NCBI GenBank assembly: GCA_001184405.1 | Contig: LFMX01000012.1 | Span: 1 to 64,000, forward strand | Source: Candidatus Burkholderia humilis | GTDB taxonomy: Bacteria; Pseudomonadota; Gammaproteobacteria; Burkholderiales; Burkholderiaceae | Reading direction: 5' to 3' | Length of the DNA stretch: 64,000 nt | In this document: piece after piece, positions 40,301-51,087 of the stretch | Position numbering within the stretch: position 1 is the stretch's first letter | How the letters are laid out: each line of letters begins with the position of its first letter | Program-made: the position numbers and the translations under genes | Notes under the pieces: model-generated | Databases searched by the model: none | What the model was told of the DNA's origin: nothing | Seen by the model: only the letters and a program-made list of their open reading frames with translations

Positions 40301-41578
40301 TCAGTGTCCGTGCTCGGGAACCTTATGGCCGATCTGGCCGACACGCTCATCGGCTGGCCGCTGGTTTTCCGGCCGTGCGTTCGTGTCGTGTGTGTCGTTA
40401 GACCCGGACTGCGTGGATTCTGTTGCTTCGGTGGCGTCGTGCGAATGGGCGAGTTCGGCGAGCACGCTGGGCTGACCCGGACCTTCGTCGACCTCTTCCG
40501 CCGATGCGATTTCGGCGATGGCAGGCGCGCAGCGCGTCGAGCCCTTGACCCGTGCGTGCGCTTAGGAAAACGCGCGAAATATTACCATACTCGTCCCTTT
40601 CAATCGCCTCGCCGCGGGCTGCGAGCTCGGGCACCGCATCGATCTTATTGTGATGACGAGAACCTGGCGAATATCGTCCGCGCCGATGCCGCGCAACACC
40701 TCGTTCACCTGATCGATCTGATCGAGGCGCACCGCGCTCGATGCATCGACGACATGAAGCAGCAAATCCGCGTGGATGGTTTCCTCAAGCGTCGCGCGAA
40801 ACGCCGCGACCAGCTGGTGCGGCAATTCGCGGATGAAACCGACCGTATCCAACACGACGACATGCCCCGCTTCCTCGCCGAGATAGACGCGGCAGGAAGT
40901 GGTATCCAGCGTGGCGAAGAGCTGATTGGCCGCATACGCCTGCGCCTTAGTCAGCGCATTGAACAGCGTGGACTTGCCCGCGTTCGTATAGCCGACCAGC
41001 GACACCGACATCGTGCGATTGCGTTCGCGTTGCCGGCGCTGCGTGCCGTGCTGACGGCGCAACTTCTCGAACCGCGACTTGAGCGCCTTGATGCGCTCGC
41101 CGATCAGACGACGGTCCGTTTCGAGCTACGTTTCACCCGGACCGCGCAGACCGATACCGCCCTTCTGCCGTTCGAGGTGAGTCCATGCGCGTGAGCTGCG
41201 TCGACAAATATTGCAGTTGCGCGAGTTCGACCTGCAGCTTGCCTTCATGGCTGCGGGCGCGCTGCGCAAAAATATCGAGGATCAGGCTCGTGCGATCCAC
41301 CACGCGACGATTCAGCGCAACTTCCAGATTACGTTGCTGCGCGGGCGCGAGTGCGTGATTGAAGATGACGAGTTCGACGTCGTTCGCCTCACAGGAGAGA
41401 CGCAATTCCTCGACCTTGCCGCTGCCGATGAACATCTTGGCATCGGGGCTAGCCGGCGGCCGGTGAGCGTGACGGCGGGATGGGCGCCTGCACTTTGTGC
41501 AAGCAGACTGAGTTCTTCGAGACTGGCTTCGAAATCGATCTTTCCGAAGTCGATGCCGACAAGCGCTGCATTGATCAA
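40301..41578 (-). pseudogene. hflX: GTPase HflX remnant
   Basis: Ribosome-splitting GTPase acting on stalled ribosomes. Pieces in order: [20 protein letters not shown]; shift near 41440; [20 protein letters not shown] and [20 protein letters not shown]; shift near 41170; a TAG at 41126-41128 within the universal GPGETQLETDRRL (Gln expected); then the G1 loop SLVGYTNAGKSTLFNAL and VLDTVGFIRELPHQLVAAF; shift near 40650; AARGEAIERDEYGNISRVFL and ARTGQGLDALR; shift near 40520; final HKVPEHGH with TGA at 40301. A further one-base loss just before 41578 may have cut off the true start, whose [11 protein letters not shown] precursor lies in another frame. At least five lesions. Confidence 0.92.
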
Positions 41579-41668
41579 ATTGATGTGTTTAATTTTTTGA
41601 AGCGACCGGCGAGTTGCTTAATATTGGCGTTAGACGTTTGAGCAAAGCCGCGCCGGTCGCAACATGGT

Positions 41669-41905
41669 TTAGGACGATTCAGCGTCCGGGTGGAAATTCA
41701 CCGGACGGGCCGGCACGACCGTGGAAATGGCGTGCTTATAGACCATCTGGGTGACCGTATTTCGGAGCAACACGACGTACTGGTCGAAAGATTCGATATT
41801 TCCTTGAAGCTTGATGCCGTTAACCAAATAGATCGACACCGGCACGTGCTCTTTACGCAGTGCGTTCAAAAACGGGTCTTGTAACAATTGCCCTTTGTTG
41901 CTCAT
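41669..41905 (-). CDS. hfq: RNA chaperone Hfq
   Basis: A 78-residue Sm-like hexameric RNA chaperone that pairs small RNAs with mRNAs. Sm1 motif region [20 protein letters not shown] and [17 protein letters not shown], and Sm2 with [12 protein letters not shown] (the conserved YKHA) are complete; the tail [14 protein letters not shown] is short. The ATG at 41905 is preceded by ACGGAG; an in-frame codon 22 residues upstream is not conserved. In Burkholderia it sits between der and hflX, as here. Clean frame although hflX downstream is ruined. Confidence 0.96.
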   Translation of the reverse strand: MSNKGQLLQDPFLNALRKEHVPVSIYLVNGIKLQGNIESFDQYVVLLRNTVTQMVYKHAISTVVPARPVNFHPDAESS

Positions 41906-41940
41906 AGCAAACTCCGTGTTTTTTTGCAGGTTGGATGTAT

Positions 41941-41984
41941 TGTCGGCGAAGAAAAAGAGATCCGCCGACAATCGCTACACTATA
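41941..41984 (-). promoter_or_regulatory. Candidate hfq promoter and 5' leader hairpin
   Basis: On the minus strand a TATAGT (plus ACTATA, 41979-41984) could be a -10 box about 74 bases before the hfq ATG. Right where the transcript would begin, TGTCGGCG (41941-41948) and CGCCGACA (41963-41970) form a perfect 8-bp stem whose loop on the RNA is pyrimidine rich (GATCTCTTTTTCTT). The -35 match is weak. The hairpin with U-rich loop is seen directly; a role in hfq regulation is inference. Confidence 0.45.
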
Positions 41985-42055
41985 GCTGATTTTCTATTTT
42001 GCACCACTTCGGCCAAATGGCCGACAATGGGCGAAACGCTTGCCCCGCGCGGCTT

Positions 42056-43396
42056 TCAGTCCTTGTCCGCGTAAGGATTCTTGCTGGAGCGGAACTCGAT
42101 TCGCAATGGAGTGCCGACCAGTTTGAAAGTTTCTCGGAAACGCCCTTCCAGATAGCGCTTATACGTATCGGTGATCGCATCGAGCGCGTTGCCGTGCACG
42201 ACGATAAGCGGCGGATTTTGCCCGCCCTGGTGCGCATAACGCAGTTTCGGACGCACCGGACCGCGACGGCGCGGCTGCTGAAATTCGACGGCTTCGATCA
42301 GGGCGCGCGTGAGCTTCGGCGTCGGCAGTTTGGCCATTGCAGCGGCGTAGGCTTCATCGACCGATTTCATCAATGTACTGATGCCCGTCTTCTTCAGCGC
42401 CGAGACGTAGTGGAATTTAGCAAAGTCCAAAAACTTGAGCTTGCGCGTGAGATCGGCCTTGGTGCACTCGCGTACATGCGGATCGAGCCCATCCCACTTG
42501 TTCACGCCGACCACCAGCGCGCGCCCCTGTTCGACGACGAAGCCCGCGATATGCGCGTCCTGCTCCGAGATGTCCTGTTGCGCGTCGAGCAGCAAAATGA
42601 CGACGTTGGCATCGGAGATGGATTGCAGCGTCTTCACGACCGAAAACTTTTCGATCGCTTCGAACACCTTGCCGCGACGACGCAGGCCCGCCGTGTCGAT
42701 CAAGGTGTATTTGCGGCCATGTCGCTCAAAATCAACATAGATCGAATCACGCGTGGTGCCGGGCATGTCGAACGCGATCACGCGCTCCTCGCCGATCAGC
42801 GTGTTCACAAGGGTCGACTTGCCGACGTTCGGCCGCCCGACGATCGCGATCTTGATGCCGTGCTGCGCCTTTTCCTCTTCCGTCTCTTCCGGCTGATCGG
42901 CATAGGCGATGTCGAGCGCATCGTTGATCATCTCGACGACGCCGTCGCCGTGCGCAGCGGAAATCGCGCGCGGATCGCCCAGACCGAGCTCGTAGAAGTC
43001 CGCCGCGACCGCCGAATACTTCATGCCCTCGGCCTTGTTCACAACGAGAAAGAGCGGTCGGCCGGTCTTGCACAGATAATCCGCGATCGACTTGTCCTGC
43101 GGCGCAAGCCCGTTACGGCCATCGACGATGAATACGACGATGTCCGCTTCTTCAACGGCCTGGCGCGTTTGCCGCGCCATTTCGTGCAGGATACTGTCCT
43201 TCGCGACGGGCTCGAAACCGCCCGTATCCACGACGAGGTACGGACGCTCGCCGCCCACGCGGCCTTCGCCGTAATGGCGGTCGCGCGTCAGGCCCGGCAA
43301 GTCGGCGACGAGTGCATCGCGTGAGCGCGTGAGCCGGTTGAAAAGAGTCGATTTCCCCACATTGGGGCGCCCAACGAGGGCAATAACGGGTTTCAT
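42056..43396 (-). CDS. der: Ribosome assembly GTPase Der (EngA)
   Basis: A 446-residue tandem-GTPase protein needed for 50S assembly. The first G domain starts [20 protein letters not shown] with [13 protein letters not shown]; the second begins [20 protein letters not shown] with [13 protein letters not shown]; both have NKxD (VVNKAEG and VGVNKWD). The KH-like C-terminal domain includes [21 protein letters not shown] chose the ATG at 43396 since the upstream 14 residues are not conserved. No lesions. Confidence 0.96.
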   Translation of the reverse strand: MKPVIALVGRPNVGKSTLFNRLTRSRDALVADLPGLTRDRHYGEGRVGGERPYLVVDTGGFEPVAKDSILHEMARQTRQAVEEADIVVFIVDGRNGLAPQDKSIADYLCKTGRPLFLVVNKAEGMKYSAVAADFYELGLGDPRAISAAHGDGVVEMINDALDIAYADQPEETEEEKAQHGIKIAIVGRPNVGKSTLVNTLIGEERVIAFDMPGTTRDSIYVDFERHGRKYTLIDTAGLRRRGKVFEAIEKFSVVKTLQSISDANVVILLLDAQQDISEQDAHIAGFVVEQGRALVVGVNKWDGLDPHVRECTKADLTRKLKFLDFAKFHYVSALKKTGISTLMKSVDEAYAAAMAKLPTPKLTRALIEAVEFQQPRRRGPVRPKLRYAHQGGQNPPLIVVHGNALDAITDTYKRYLEGRFRETFKLVGTPLRIEFRSSKNPYADKD

Positions 43397-43540
43397 CTGA
43401 TGTTGTTCAAGGTTGAACGCAAGGCGGGTGCGGCGCAAACGCTGTTCGGATGCGGAGTTCCGTTTCCGGCGATGCCGCGCAATGACTGCGCTTGTCGAAA
43501 ATTAGCATGGTTTCGGCTTGCCGGCGGGGATCGGTAGTCC

Positions 43541-43680
43541 GAACCCCGGGTTCGCCTCGCTGGAGGCCGAATTCTTTCGTGTTGCGCCGGATGGTTTCTG
43601 CGTCCGCGCTTCGTTCTTGTGACCCGGCTTTCGTTGCCGGGTTCTTTGTTGAGCGCGCCGCCTGTGAAAGCGGCGCGCTC
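43541..43680. repeat. Run of four stem-loops between bamB and der
   Basis: The 315-bp gap 43397-43711 has no gene but holds four hairpins: 43541-43553 (GAACC/GGTTC), 43554-43567 (GCCTC/GAGGC), 43622-43642 (ACCCGGC/GCCGGGT) and 43651-43680 (11-bp perfect GAGCGCGCCGC stem, 8-base loop). The last three are each followed on the plus strand by TTCTTT within a few bases. Genes on both sides read on the minus strand, where the U-tracts would not follow the stems, so simple intrinsic termination of bamB is not obvious. Confidence 0.6.
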
Positions 43681-43711
43681 GTTCTTTCTGATACTTTTGA
43701 AAACCGCGTGC

Positions 43712-44857
43712 TTAGTTGCTCGGACGGAAGCCGTAGAGATCGCCGTCCTTCGTCTGTACGACGAGCGTGTTGCCCGCCAGCACCGGCGCGGCCGTGATCG
43801 CGCTGCCATCGGTCGGAACGCGGCCGACTAGCTCGCCGTTGTCCGTCGACAGGAAGTGCACGAAGCCCTTGTAATCGCCCACGACGACCGCGCGGCCCAA
43901 AATGTACGGCACGCTGACATCGCGATTCTTCAGCTTGTCGTTCTTCCAAAGCGGCGTGCCGTCCTGCGTGCGGAAGGCGTTCACGACCGACCAGTCATCG
44001 CCTGCCGCGACGATCTGCTCGCTCTGCGCGAGACCGCTGTTGCTTGAGAAAGTGTGCTCCCAGTCCGGACGGCCCGAGTTGGCATCGAAGCAACCAATCT
44101 TGCCCTGGAACGTCACCGCGCACGTCTCCGCTCCGACCAGTCCCGGCGCGCCGGTCACGTCATTGATACGCTCGACTTCCGTCACGCCCTTCGGATACGA
44201 CTCCGGCGCCTGCCAGTAGGCATCGCCCGTTTGCAGGTTGATTGCGGCGAACGCGCCGCCCGGGAAGCCCGCCAGCACCGCCTGATTGCCCGCGAACGTC
44301 ATGCCCGCCGATACGCGCAGATTCAGCGGCACCGCGCGCAACTGGAAAACCCACTTCTGCTCGCCCGTCTGCGAATTGAACGCGATGACCTTGCCGTCGA
44401 TCGTGCGCACGATGACGAGATCGTTGCCGACGAGCGGCGGCGAGACGATTTCGCCCGGCGCCGTGGCCGTCCACAAGAGCTTGCCGTCGGGTCCGAGCAC
44501 ATCGACCTGGCCCTTCAGCCCGCCGACCGCCGTCAGATTGCCGTCGCTGCCGACGCCCGCCGACAGATCGTCTTTCAACTTCACACGCCAGACGTCCTGG
44601 CCAGTCTTCGCATCGATCTTGGCGACGCTGCCGTTCGCGCCCGCGGCAAACACGAAGTCGCCCACCGCGACCAGCGAAAACAGATAGCGCCCGGCCTTGC
44701 CGACGCTTGCCTTCCACGCCTGGTTGACGTTCAGCACCGGCTTGAAGTCCACGAGCGGTGTCGGCGTGCGGCGGTCATCCTTGGTCGACGAACAGGCAGC
44801 CAGCAAGGCGATCATCGCGCAGGCGAACGGCACGGCGTAGCGTTTCAGAAAAGTCAT
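43712..44857 (-). CDS. bamB: Outer membrane protein assembly factor BamB (lipoprotein)
   Basis: A 381-residue eight-bladed PQQ-type beta-propeller lipoprotein of the BAM complex. Start at 44857 (MTFLKRYAVPFACAMIALLA) gives a signal peptide with lipobox LLAAC. Propeller repeats such as KIDAKTGQDVWRVKL, PDGKLLWTATAPGEIVSPPL and FNSQTGEQKWVFQL are regular, ending in VQTKDGDLYGFRPSN. It sits between yfgM and der in the conserved order. Frame clean. Confidence 0.95.
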   Translation of the reverse strand: MTFLKRYAVPFACAMIALLAACSSTKDDRRTPTPLVDFKPVLNVNQAWKASVGKAGRYLFSLVAVGDFVFAAGANGSVAKIDAKTGQDVWRVKLKDDLSAGVGSDGNLTAVGGLKGQVDVLGPDGKLLWTATAPGEIVSPPLVGNDLVIVRTIDGKVIAFNSQTGEQKWVFQLRAVPLNLRVSAGMTFAGNQAVLAGFPGGAFAAINLQTGDAYWQAPESYPKGVTEVERINDVTGAPGLVGAETCAVTFQGKIGCFDANSGRPDWEHTFSSNSGLAQSEQIVAAGDDWSVVNAFRTQDGTPLWKNDKLKNRDVSVPYILGRAVVVGDYKGFVHFLSTDNGELVGRVPTDGSAITAAPVLAGNTLVVQTKDGDLYGFRPSN

Positions 44858-44978
44858 CAGTGGACGCAATATTATGGATAGTTGAATTCGGTTGATCGGC
44901 ACGTTGCGCGTGTCCCGTTCTGGCGACCCGCGGCGCGGCGGTTAACGCTCGGATTGAATCGGTGGACGATGATGCCGT

Positions 44979-45608
44979 TCAGCCGCCGAGTGCATCGAGT
45001 TTGAACTGGATCAGCTGACGCGCGGAGATGTCGTTCGCGGATAGCGAGCCGAGCGCGATCTTGTACGCCGCACGCGCATCGTCGTGCTTGCCTTGCGCGG
45101 CGAGCAAATCGCCCCGGCGGTCGGCGATGACGCCCTTGAACGCGTCGAGCGGCTCGTCCGCGAGCAGCTTCAGACCCGCGTCGTAATTCTTTTCGTCGAG
45201 CAAAATGAGCGCGAGGCGCAGCTTGGCGATCTGCTTGTACTCGGCATCCTTGGCGTGGTCGATGGCCCATTGCAACTGGGTCTTCGCGCCGGCCAGATTG
45301 CCCACCGTGTAGAGCGTTTTCGCTGCCGTGAGCGCGGTCATCTGGGCGTAGGCCGTGCTACCGAACTTATCTTCCATGTCCGCGGCGACGCGTGCGACCA
45401 GCGCCTGATCGTTACCGTTCACAGTCTGTTGCAGGTGATCGTAAAGCACTGCGGCTTCCGCGGCCCGCCGGCGCTGCCAGTAATTCCAGCCGTTATATCC
45501 GGCCGCGATGACGAGCGCGATGAGCACGATCCACGTCGTGGCGTTACCCCATTTGGCCCACCAGGCCTTTACGTTTTCCAGCGATTCTTGTTCGTCGTGA
45601 TAGCTCAT
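44979..45608 (-). CDS. yfgM: YfgM-like TPR membrane protein
   Basis: A 209-residue protein with a short cytoplasmic N-terminus (MSYHDEQESLENVKAWWAKW), one membrane helix (TTWIVLIALVIAAGYNGW) and a periplasmic tetratricopeptide domain (YAQMTALTAAKTLYTVGNLA, LRLALILLDEKNYDAGLKLL). In E. coli YfgM partners PpiD and the Sec translocon as a periplasmic chaperone. Conserved between hisS and bamB, as here. No lesions. Confidence 0.92.
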   Translation of the reverse strand: MSYHDEQESLENVKAWWAKWGNATTWIVLIALVIAAGYNGWNYWQRRRAAEAAVLYDHLQQTVNGNDQALVARVAADMEDKFGSTAYAQMTALTAAKTLYTVGNLAGAKTQLQWAIDHAKDAEYKQIAKLRLALILLDEKNYDAGLKLLADEPLDAFKGVIADRRGDLLAAQGKHDDARAAYKIALGSLSANDISARQLIQFKLDALGG

Positions 45609-45721
45609 CGTCCAGCTATTCCTTCCTGCGTGTCATTGCCCTGCGATTGCATTTCGATTGCCGTGCGCGAAAACGGTTCGTTTCGATTTCGTCGATGCGC
45701 ACGGCCAGCGTTGCCTAATTT

Positions 45722-47071
45722 TTAGGCAGCGTCGTCATCTGCGGATGCAACCATCGCATTGATTAGATATTCGGTCAAGTCTTCCGCCGGAACGTTGACT
45801 TGCTCGTTCTTACTCGCGTCGGACGGTTCGCCGGCCGATCGGCGCAACGGCTTCACGCCGATCATGCCTTGCGCGAGTTCGTTCTCGCCGAGCACGACTG
45901 CGAAGGCCGCGCCGCTCGCGTCGGCCTTTTTCATCTGCGATTTGAAGCTCGACGATGCACCGTCCGGGCTGCAATGCAGAATGACGTCGAGGCCCGTATC
46001 GCGCAACCGCTCGGCCACGATAAACGCCTGCTCCGCTGCCGCTTCGCCCTGATGCACGACATACACGTCCGTGCCTTCGTCGTCCGGCACGAGCTTTTCT
46101 TCCTTCAGCAATTCGAGGATGCGCTCGACGCCCATCGCCCAGCCGCACGCGGCCGTCGGCTTGCCCCCGAGTTGCTCGATGAGTGGATCGTAGCGGCCGC
46201 CACCCGCCACCGTACCCTGCGCGCCGAGCTTGTCGGTCACCCATTCGAACACGGTCAGATTGTAGTAATCGAGACCGCGCACGAGACGCGGGTTAACCGT
46301 GAACGGAATGTTGTTCGCCTTGAAAAGACGCTGCACGCCGTCGAAGTGCTTGCGCGATTCCTCGCCGAGAAAATCGACCAGCTTCGGCGCGTTTTGCGCG
46401 ATGTCCTGCATCGCCGGATTTTTGGTGTCCAGCACACGCAGCGGGTTTGTGTAGAGACGGCGCTTCGCTTCTTCATCGAGCGAATCAGCGTGCTTTTCCA
46501 GATACGCGATCAGTTCCTTGCGATGCGCCGCGCGCTCTTCCGCCTGACCCAGCGAATTCAGTTCGAGGCGAATGCCGGTGAGACCCAGATCGTCCCACAG
46601 ACGCTGGCACATCATGATGATTTCCGCGTCCGTATCCGGACCCGCGAAACCGAGCGCTTCGACGCCGACCTGATGAAACTGGCGATAACGCCCGCGCTGC
46701 GGACGCTCATGACGGAACATCGGGCCGACGTACCACAGGCGCTTCGGGCCGTCGTACAGCAGATTGTGCTCGATGGTCGCGCGCACGACCGCCGCCGTGT
46801 TTTCCGGACGCATGGTCAGATGCTCACCGTTCAACGCATCCGTGAAGCTGTACATCTCTTTTTCGACGATGTCGGTCACTTCACCGATTCCGCGCGTGAA
46901 CAACTGCGTGTGTTCGACGATCGGCGTGCGGATGTTCTGATAGCCGTATGCCCGCAGCATCGACTTGACGGTGGTTTCGAAGAAATCCCACAACGCGGCA
47001 TCCTGCGGGAGGATGTCGTTCATGCCCTTCACGCCGCTCAGTTTTTCGAGCCGTTTCTTCTGTTCAGTCAT
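45722..47071 (-). CDS. hisS: Histidyl-tRNA synthetase
   Basis: A 449-residue class II aminoacyl-tRNA synthetase charging tRNA-His. Motif 1 region [20 protein letters not shown], motif 2 [20 protein letters not shown], HisA motif [15 protein letters not shown] and motif 3 region [14 protein letters not shown] are all present; a C-terminal anticodon-binding domain follows, with a longer than usual acidic tail ([12 protein letters not shown]). Six bases separate it from ispG upstream. Frame clean. Confidence 0.96.
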   Translation of the reverse strand: MTEQKKRLEKLSGVKGMNDILPQDAALWDFFETTVKSMLRAYGYQNIRTPIVEHTQLFTRGIGEVTDIVEKEMYSFTDALNGEHLTMRPENTAAVVRATIEHNLLYDGPKRLWYVGPMFRHERPQRGRYRQFHQVGVEALGFAGPDTDAEIIMMCQRLWDDLGLTGIRLELNSLGQAEERAAHRKELIAYLEKHADSLDEEAKRRLYTNPLRVLDTKNPAMQDIAQNAPKLVDFLGEESRKHFDGVQRLFKANNIPFTVNPRLVRGLDYYNLTVFEWVTDKLGAQGTVAGGGRYDPLIEQLGGKPTAACGWAMGVERILELLKEEKLVPDDEGTDVYVVHQGEAAAEQAFIVAERLRDTGLDVILHCSPDGASSSFKSQMKKADASGAAFAVVLGENELAQGMIGVKPLRRSAGEPSDASKNEQVNVPAEDLTEYLINAMVASADDDAA

Positions 47072-47077
47072 CTGTCT

Positions 47078-48394
47078 TTAGATTGATGCCGCGGACGTTT
47101 CTTCGCGCTTTCCGTAGGTGCGCTCGACATACTTGCTGACGATTTGCTGGAATTCTTCCGCGATGCGCTCGCCGCGCAGCGTCTTCACCTTCACGCCGTC
47201 GATGAATACCGGCGCTGCCGGATTTTCACCCGAACCCGGCAAACTGATGCCGATATTCGCGTGCTTCGACTCCCCCGGCCCATTGACGATGCAGCCCATC
47301 ATCGCGACATGCATCTTTTCGACGCCGGCGTATTTCTCGCGCCAGTCGGGCATGGAATTACGCAAATAGCTCTGGATTTGCGACGCCAGTTCCTGGAACA
47401 GCGTGCTGGTCGTGCGCCCGCAGCCGGGACATGCGATGACCATCGGCGTGAACAAGCGCAGGCCCATCGTCTGTAAAATTTCCTGGCTGACGACGACTTC
47501 GCCGGTACGCGCGCCGCCCGGTTCCGGTGTGAGCGAAATACGAATGGTGTCGCCGATACCTTCCTGCAACAGCAGCGACAACGCCGCCGTCGACGCGACG
47601 ATGCCCTTCGAGCCCATGCCCGCCTCGGTCAACCCGAGATGCAGCGCAAAGCTGCAGCGCTTGGCCAGTTCGCGATACACCGCGATCAAATCCTGCACGC
47701 CGCTGACCTTGCACGACAGAATGATCTTGTCGCGTCCCAGACCGAGTTCGACCGCACGTTCCGCCGAGCCGACCGCCGACTGGATCAGCGCTTCGTACAT
47801 GACGCTTTGCAGTTCCCACGGCTTCGAGCGCGCGGCGTTTTCGTCCATCATGCGCGCGAGCAAATCCTGATCGAGACTGCCCCAGTTCACGCCGATGCGC
47901 ACCGGCTTGTCGTACTTGATCGCCGCTTCGATCATCTGCGCGAATTGCGTGTCGCGCTTGGCGCCCTGACCGACGTTGCCCGGATTGATCCGGTACTTCG
48001 ACAGCGCTTCCGCGCACCCCGGATAGTCGCGCAGCAGCAAGTGGCCGTTGTAATGGAAGTCGCCAACGAGCGGCACCGTAACGCCCATGCGATCCAGTTG
48101 CTCGCGGATATGCGGCACTTCCGCCGCCGCTTCCGGCGTGTTCACTGTGATACGCACCAGTTCCGAACCGGCCTGCGCGAGTTCCTTGATCTGGATCGCG
48201 GTGCCGATGGCGTCGGCGGTATCGGTATTGGTCATCGACTGCACGCGTACCGGCGAATCACCGCCGATCGTCACGAGCTGGCCGCCCCAGCGCACATCGA
48301 CCGCATGCGATGCGCGGCGCGGCAGCGGACCGCCGGTCACCGGCTCCGTCGAACAAATCTTGCTGCTGATCAAGGGATGAGCTTCGGATTGCAT
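47078..48394 (-). CDS. ispG: 4-hydroxy-3-methylbut-2-enyl diphosphate synthase (flavodoxin)
   Basis: A 438-residue iron-sulfur enzyme of the non-mevalonate isoprenoid pathway, converting MEcPP to HMBPP. TIM-barrel part: [36 protein letters not shown] and [19 protein letters not shown]. Cluster cysteines in [13 protein letters not shown] and [18 protein letters not shown]. The start at 48394 ([13 protein letters not shown]) is chosen over a 49-residue upstream extension. Between rodZ and hisS in the conserved order. No lesions. Confidence 0.96.
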   Translation of the reverse strand: MQSEAHPLISSKICSTEPVTGGPLPRRASHAVDVRWGGQLVTIGGDSPVRVQSMTNTDTADAIGTAIQIKELAQAGSELVRITVNTPEAAAEVPHIREQLDRMGVTVPLVGDFHYNGHLLLRDYPGCAEALSKYRINPGNVGQGAKRDTQFAQMIEAAIKYDKPVRIGVNWGSLDQDLLARMMDENAARSKPWELQSVMYEALIQSAVGSAERAVELGLGRDKIILSCKVSGVQDLIAVYRELAKRCSFALHLGLTEAGMGSKGIVASTAALSLLLQEGIGDTIRISLTPEPGGARTGEVVVSQEILQTMGLRLFTPMVIACPGCGRTTSTLFQELASQIQSYLRNSMPDWREKYAGVEKMHVAMMGCIVNGPGESKHANIGISLPGSGENPAAPVFIDGVKVKTLRGERIAEEFQQIVSKYVERTYGKREETSAASI

Positions 48395-48485
48395 CGAAAA
48401 ACCCTTTGACAACCTTGCTGCCAGACGGCGCAGGGTCACGTGTGGAAACCTCAAACGGGCGTCACGCGTTTGGCCAGCCGAGTGC

Positions 48486-49574
48486 TTACGGCAGCGACAG
48501 GCGCACGACGTTTCCTTTCGCGGATGAATACCGCTTGGCATCGACAGGCTCGTCGTCGACCGACAGCGACTCGACGCCCCTCGCGTTTCCGACGGTCACC
48601 TTGAACGGCGCCTCGCCTTCCACGCGCTGCGTGCTGCCCGCGTGGACCAGCCCGGAAAACAACTCCTTGCCGTCCTTGCCGCGCACGCTGAACCAGCTAT
48701 CTTCCTTCACCTTCAGTTCGATCGAACCCGAGCCCGAACCCGCGACCGCCGGTGCGGATGCACCCGCCGCAGACGCCGCCTTGGCCGTGGCCGCCGGCGC
48801 GCTTGCGCCCTGAGCCACGATGCCCGTCGCAGGCGATGCGTTCGTACCTAGCAGACGCGGCATCGGCTGCTCATTGGGCGATGTCGCCACTTCCGGCAGC
48901 GACGACGCTTCGCCCGTATTCGCGGCGGCGGCTTCGTCGGGCGTCAGCGCGGATACGGAGGACGCGCCATTCGTATCGTTCGAATTGACCGATGACGTCG
49001 CCGCGCTCGTCGTCGACTTCAAACGCGCGCGCCACGCGGCCGAATCGCCGCCAGTGTGCCACATCACGAGCGCCGCCAGCGCAACGATGATCGCCAGAAT
49101 GCCCCACATCCACGAACGCTTGCGCCCCGACGAATTGTCGAGCGGCACGGACACGCGCCCGCGCGACATTCCTGCGCCCGCGGATGTCGGCACCTTCAGA
49201 TTGTGCTCGACCGAATCACCATCGCGACGGAACACCGCCGTGAACGGCGCGGGATCCGTGCCGAGAATCTTCGCGTAACTGCGCACGATGCCCGCCGCAA
49301 ACGTGCGATCCGGCATCTGACCGATATCGCCCGCTTCCAACGCGGCCAGTTTTTGCGGTGAAACCTTCAGCCGCGCGGAGACATCGTCGAGCGACCATGC
49401 TTTCGCCTTCCGAAGGTGCGCCAGGCGCGCGCCTACGGCCGGCAGCGAATCGAGGTGCCCCGCCTGATTCGCGTTCGATGCCGCCCCGCCGGATTCCACC
49501 TGCCCAGCACGATGACTGTCAGACTGATCGCCGGTATGACTGCCGAATGGCGTCGGGTGCTGCGGCTCACTCAT
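48486..49574 (-). CDS. rodZ: RodZ-like cytoskeletal/helix-turn-helix membrane protein
   Basis: A 362-residue bitopic protein. The cytoplasmic part has an Xre-type helix-turn-helix ([33 protein letters not shown]), then the membrane helix [20 protein letters not shown], a long Ala/Ser/Thr-rich periplasmic linker and the DUF4115 beta domain ([20 protein letters not shown]). RodZ links MreB to the wall-elongation machinery. Start at 49574 ([10 protein letters not shown]). Conserved upstream of ispG. Clean. The type IV pilus gene pilW, usually between it and rlmN, is not present. Confidence 0.9.
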   Translation of the reverse strand: MSEPQHPTPFGSHTGDQSDSHRAGQVESGGAASNANQAGHLDSLPAVGARLAHLRKAKAWSLDDVSARLKVSPQKLAALEAGDIGQMPDRTFAAGIVRSYAKILGTDPAPFTAVFRRDGDSVEHNLKVPTSAGAGMSRGRVSVPLDNSSGRKRSWMWGILAIIVALAALVMWHTGGDSAAWRARLKSTTSAATSSVNSNDTNGASSVSALTPDEAAAANTGEASSLPEVATSPNEQPMPRLLGTNASPATGIVAQGASAPAATAKAASAAGASAPAVAGSGSGSIELKVKEDSWFSVRGKDGKELFSGLVHAGSTQRVEGEAPFKVTVGNARGVESLSVDDEPVDAKRYSSAKGNVVRLSLP

Positions 49575-49782
49575 CCCAAATTCCTCGCATTGTTTTTTAT
49601 ATATAGCGCTGCTGCACCGTCCAGTTAAAAAAACCACGTGAACGATACAACTCCGGCGCCACTGCAGACCGCTTTATAACAAAATGTTCGGCTTTACGCG
49701 CCGCATCCGGGCGTTTCCGGCGCGTTTTGTTCGTATGTTTGTTTTATTGTGATGCGAAGCTGGTCGAAAGGCTCGACCGAGC

Positions 49783-50925
49783 TCAGACGGCGCGCACCTC
49801 GATCACCTTGTTTGCCGCGCGGCTCGTGCGCTCCGCGAGCCGCGTGCGATCCTGCACTTCGCCGGCCAGCTGGCCACAGGCCGCGTCGATATCGTCGCCA
49901 CGCGTCTTTCGCACCGTCGTGACGATGCCTGCGTTCATCAGAATCTGCGTGAAGCGCTTGATCTGTTCGTTCTTCGAGCGCATGAGACCCGATTCCGGAA
50001 ACGGATTGAACGGAATGAGGTTGAACTTGCACGGCACGTCGCGCGTGACGGCGAGCAGTTCGTGCGCGTGCTGCTCCGTATCGTTCACGCCGTCCAGCAT
50101 GCAGTATTCGAACGTGATGAAATCGCGCGGCGCCACTTTCAGATAGCGCTGGCACGCGGCCATCAGCTCACGCAGTGGATACTTTTTGTTCAGCAGCACG
50201 AGCATGTCGCGCAGCGGATCGTTCGGCGCGTGCAGCGACACGGCCAGCGCCACCGGCAAATCCGCGCCCAAGCGGTCCATCATGGGCACGACGCCCGACG
50301 TGGACAGCGTCACGCGCCGACGCGACAGGCCGTAGGCGTTGTCGTCGAGCATTAGGCGCATGGCCGGCACGACGGCGTCGTAATTCAGCAGCGGCTCGCC
50401 CATGCCCATCATCACGACGTTCGTGACGACGCGCTCGCCCTTGCCCGATCCGCCGACTTCGCGTCCGAGCGATTTGCGCAGCGCGAATTCCGCCATGCGC
50501 AACTGACCAATGATTTCACCGGTCGTGAGATTGCGTGAGAAGCCTTGCTTGCCGGTCGAGCAGAACCGGCAGTTCACCACGCATCCCGCCTGCGACGACA
50601 CGCACAGCGTGCCGCGCGTTTCTTCGGGAATATACACGGTTTCGACCGTGTTGCCATTGCCGACGTCGATCAGCCACTTGCGGGTGCCGTCGGTGGAAAC
50701 GTGGTCACGGATGATGTCGGGCATCGCCATATTGGCGCGGCCCTTGAGTTTTTCGCGCAGCGATTTCGCGAGATCCGTCATGCCGTCGAAATCGTCGGCA
50801 CCGTACTGGTGGATCCAGCGCTGCAATTGCTTGGCGCGAAACAGCTTTTCGCCCAGGCTGTCGCAGTAGGCGACGAGCCCGGCGGCGTCGAGGTCGAGAA
50901 GATTGACGGTGGTGCTGCTCGTCAT
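49783..50925 (-). CDS. rlmN: 23S rRNA/tRNA adenine-C2 methyltransferase
   Basis: Radical SAM enzyme methylating A2503 of 23S rRNA and A37 of some tRNAs. The cluster motif [20 protein letters not shown] (C-x3-C-x2-C) is intact, as are [20 protein letters not shown] and [18 protein letters not shown] (with the catalytic cysteine region) and the C-terminal [19 protein letters not shown] chose the ATG at 50925 ([13 protein letters not shown]), about 380 residues; starts at 50940 or 50988 are possible and none has a strong ribosome site. No lesions. Confidence 0.95.
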   Translation of the reverse strand: MTSSTTVNLLDLDAAGLVAYCDSLGEKLFRAKQLQRWIHQYGADDFDGMTDLAKSLREKLKGRANMAMPDIIRDHVSTDGTRKWLIDVGNGNTVETVYIPEETRGTLCVSSQAGCVVNCRFCSTGKQGFSRNLTTGEIIGQLRMAEFALRKSLGREVGGSGKGERVVTNVVMMGMGEPLLNYDAVVPAMRLMLDDNAYGLSRRRVTLSTSGVVPMMDRLGADLPVALAVSLHAPNDPLRDMLVLLNKKYPLRELMAACQRYLKVAPRDFITFEYCMLDGVNDTEQHAHELLAVTRDVPCKFNLIPFNPFPESGLMRSKNEQIKRFTQILMNAGIVTTVRKTRGDDIDAACGQLAGEVQDRTRLAERTSRAANKVIEVRAV

Positions 50926-51087
50926 GTCGAGGTCTGCCATTTCTGATTGCGAAGCCCGGCGTGCGTTTGCCGGGACCGTTCGCGCCATTTTCTGCTTGTT
51001 ACCAGCGTGCTTCTAAACAGTTTTTCTTGCGTCGAAGCGCAACACGCGCGACGGCGACAAAGGCCACCGCGCGAAATTACGCGAAAA

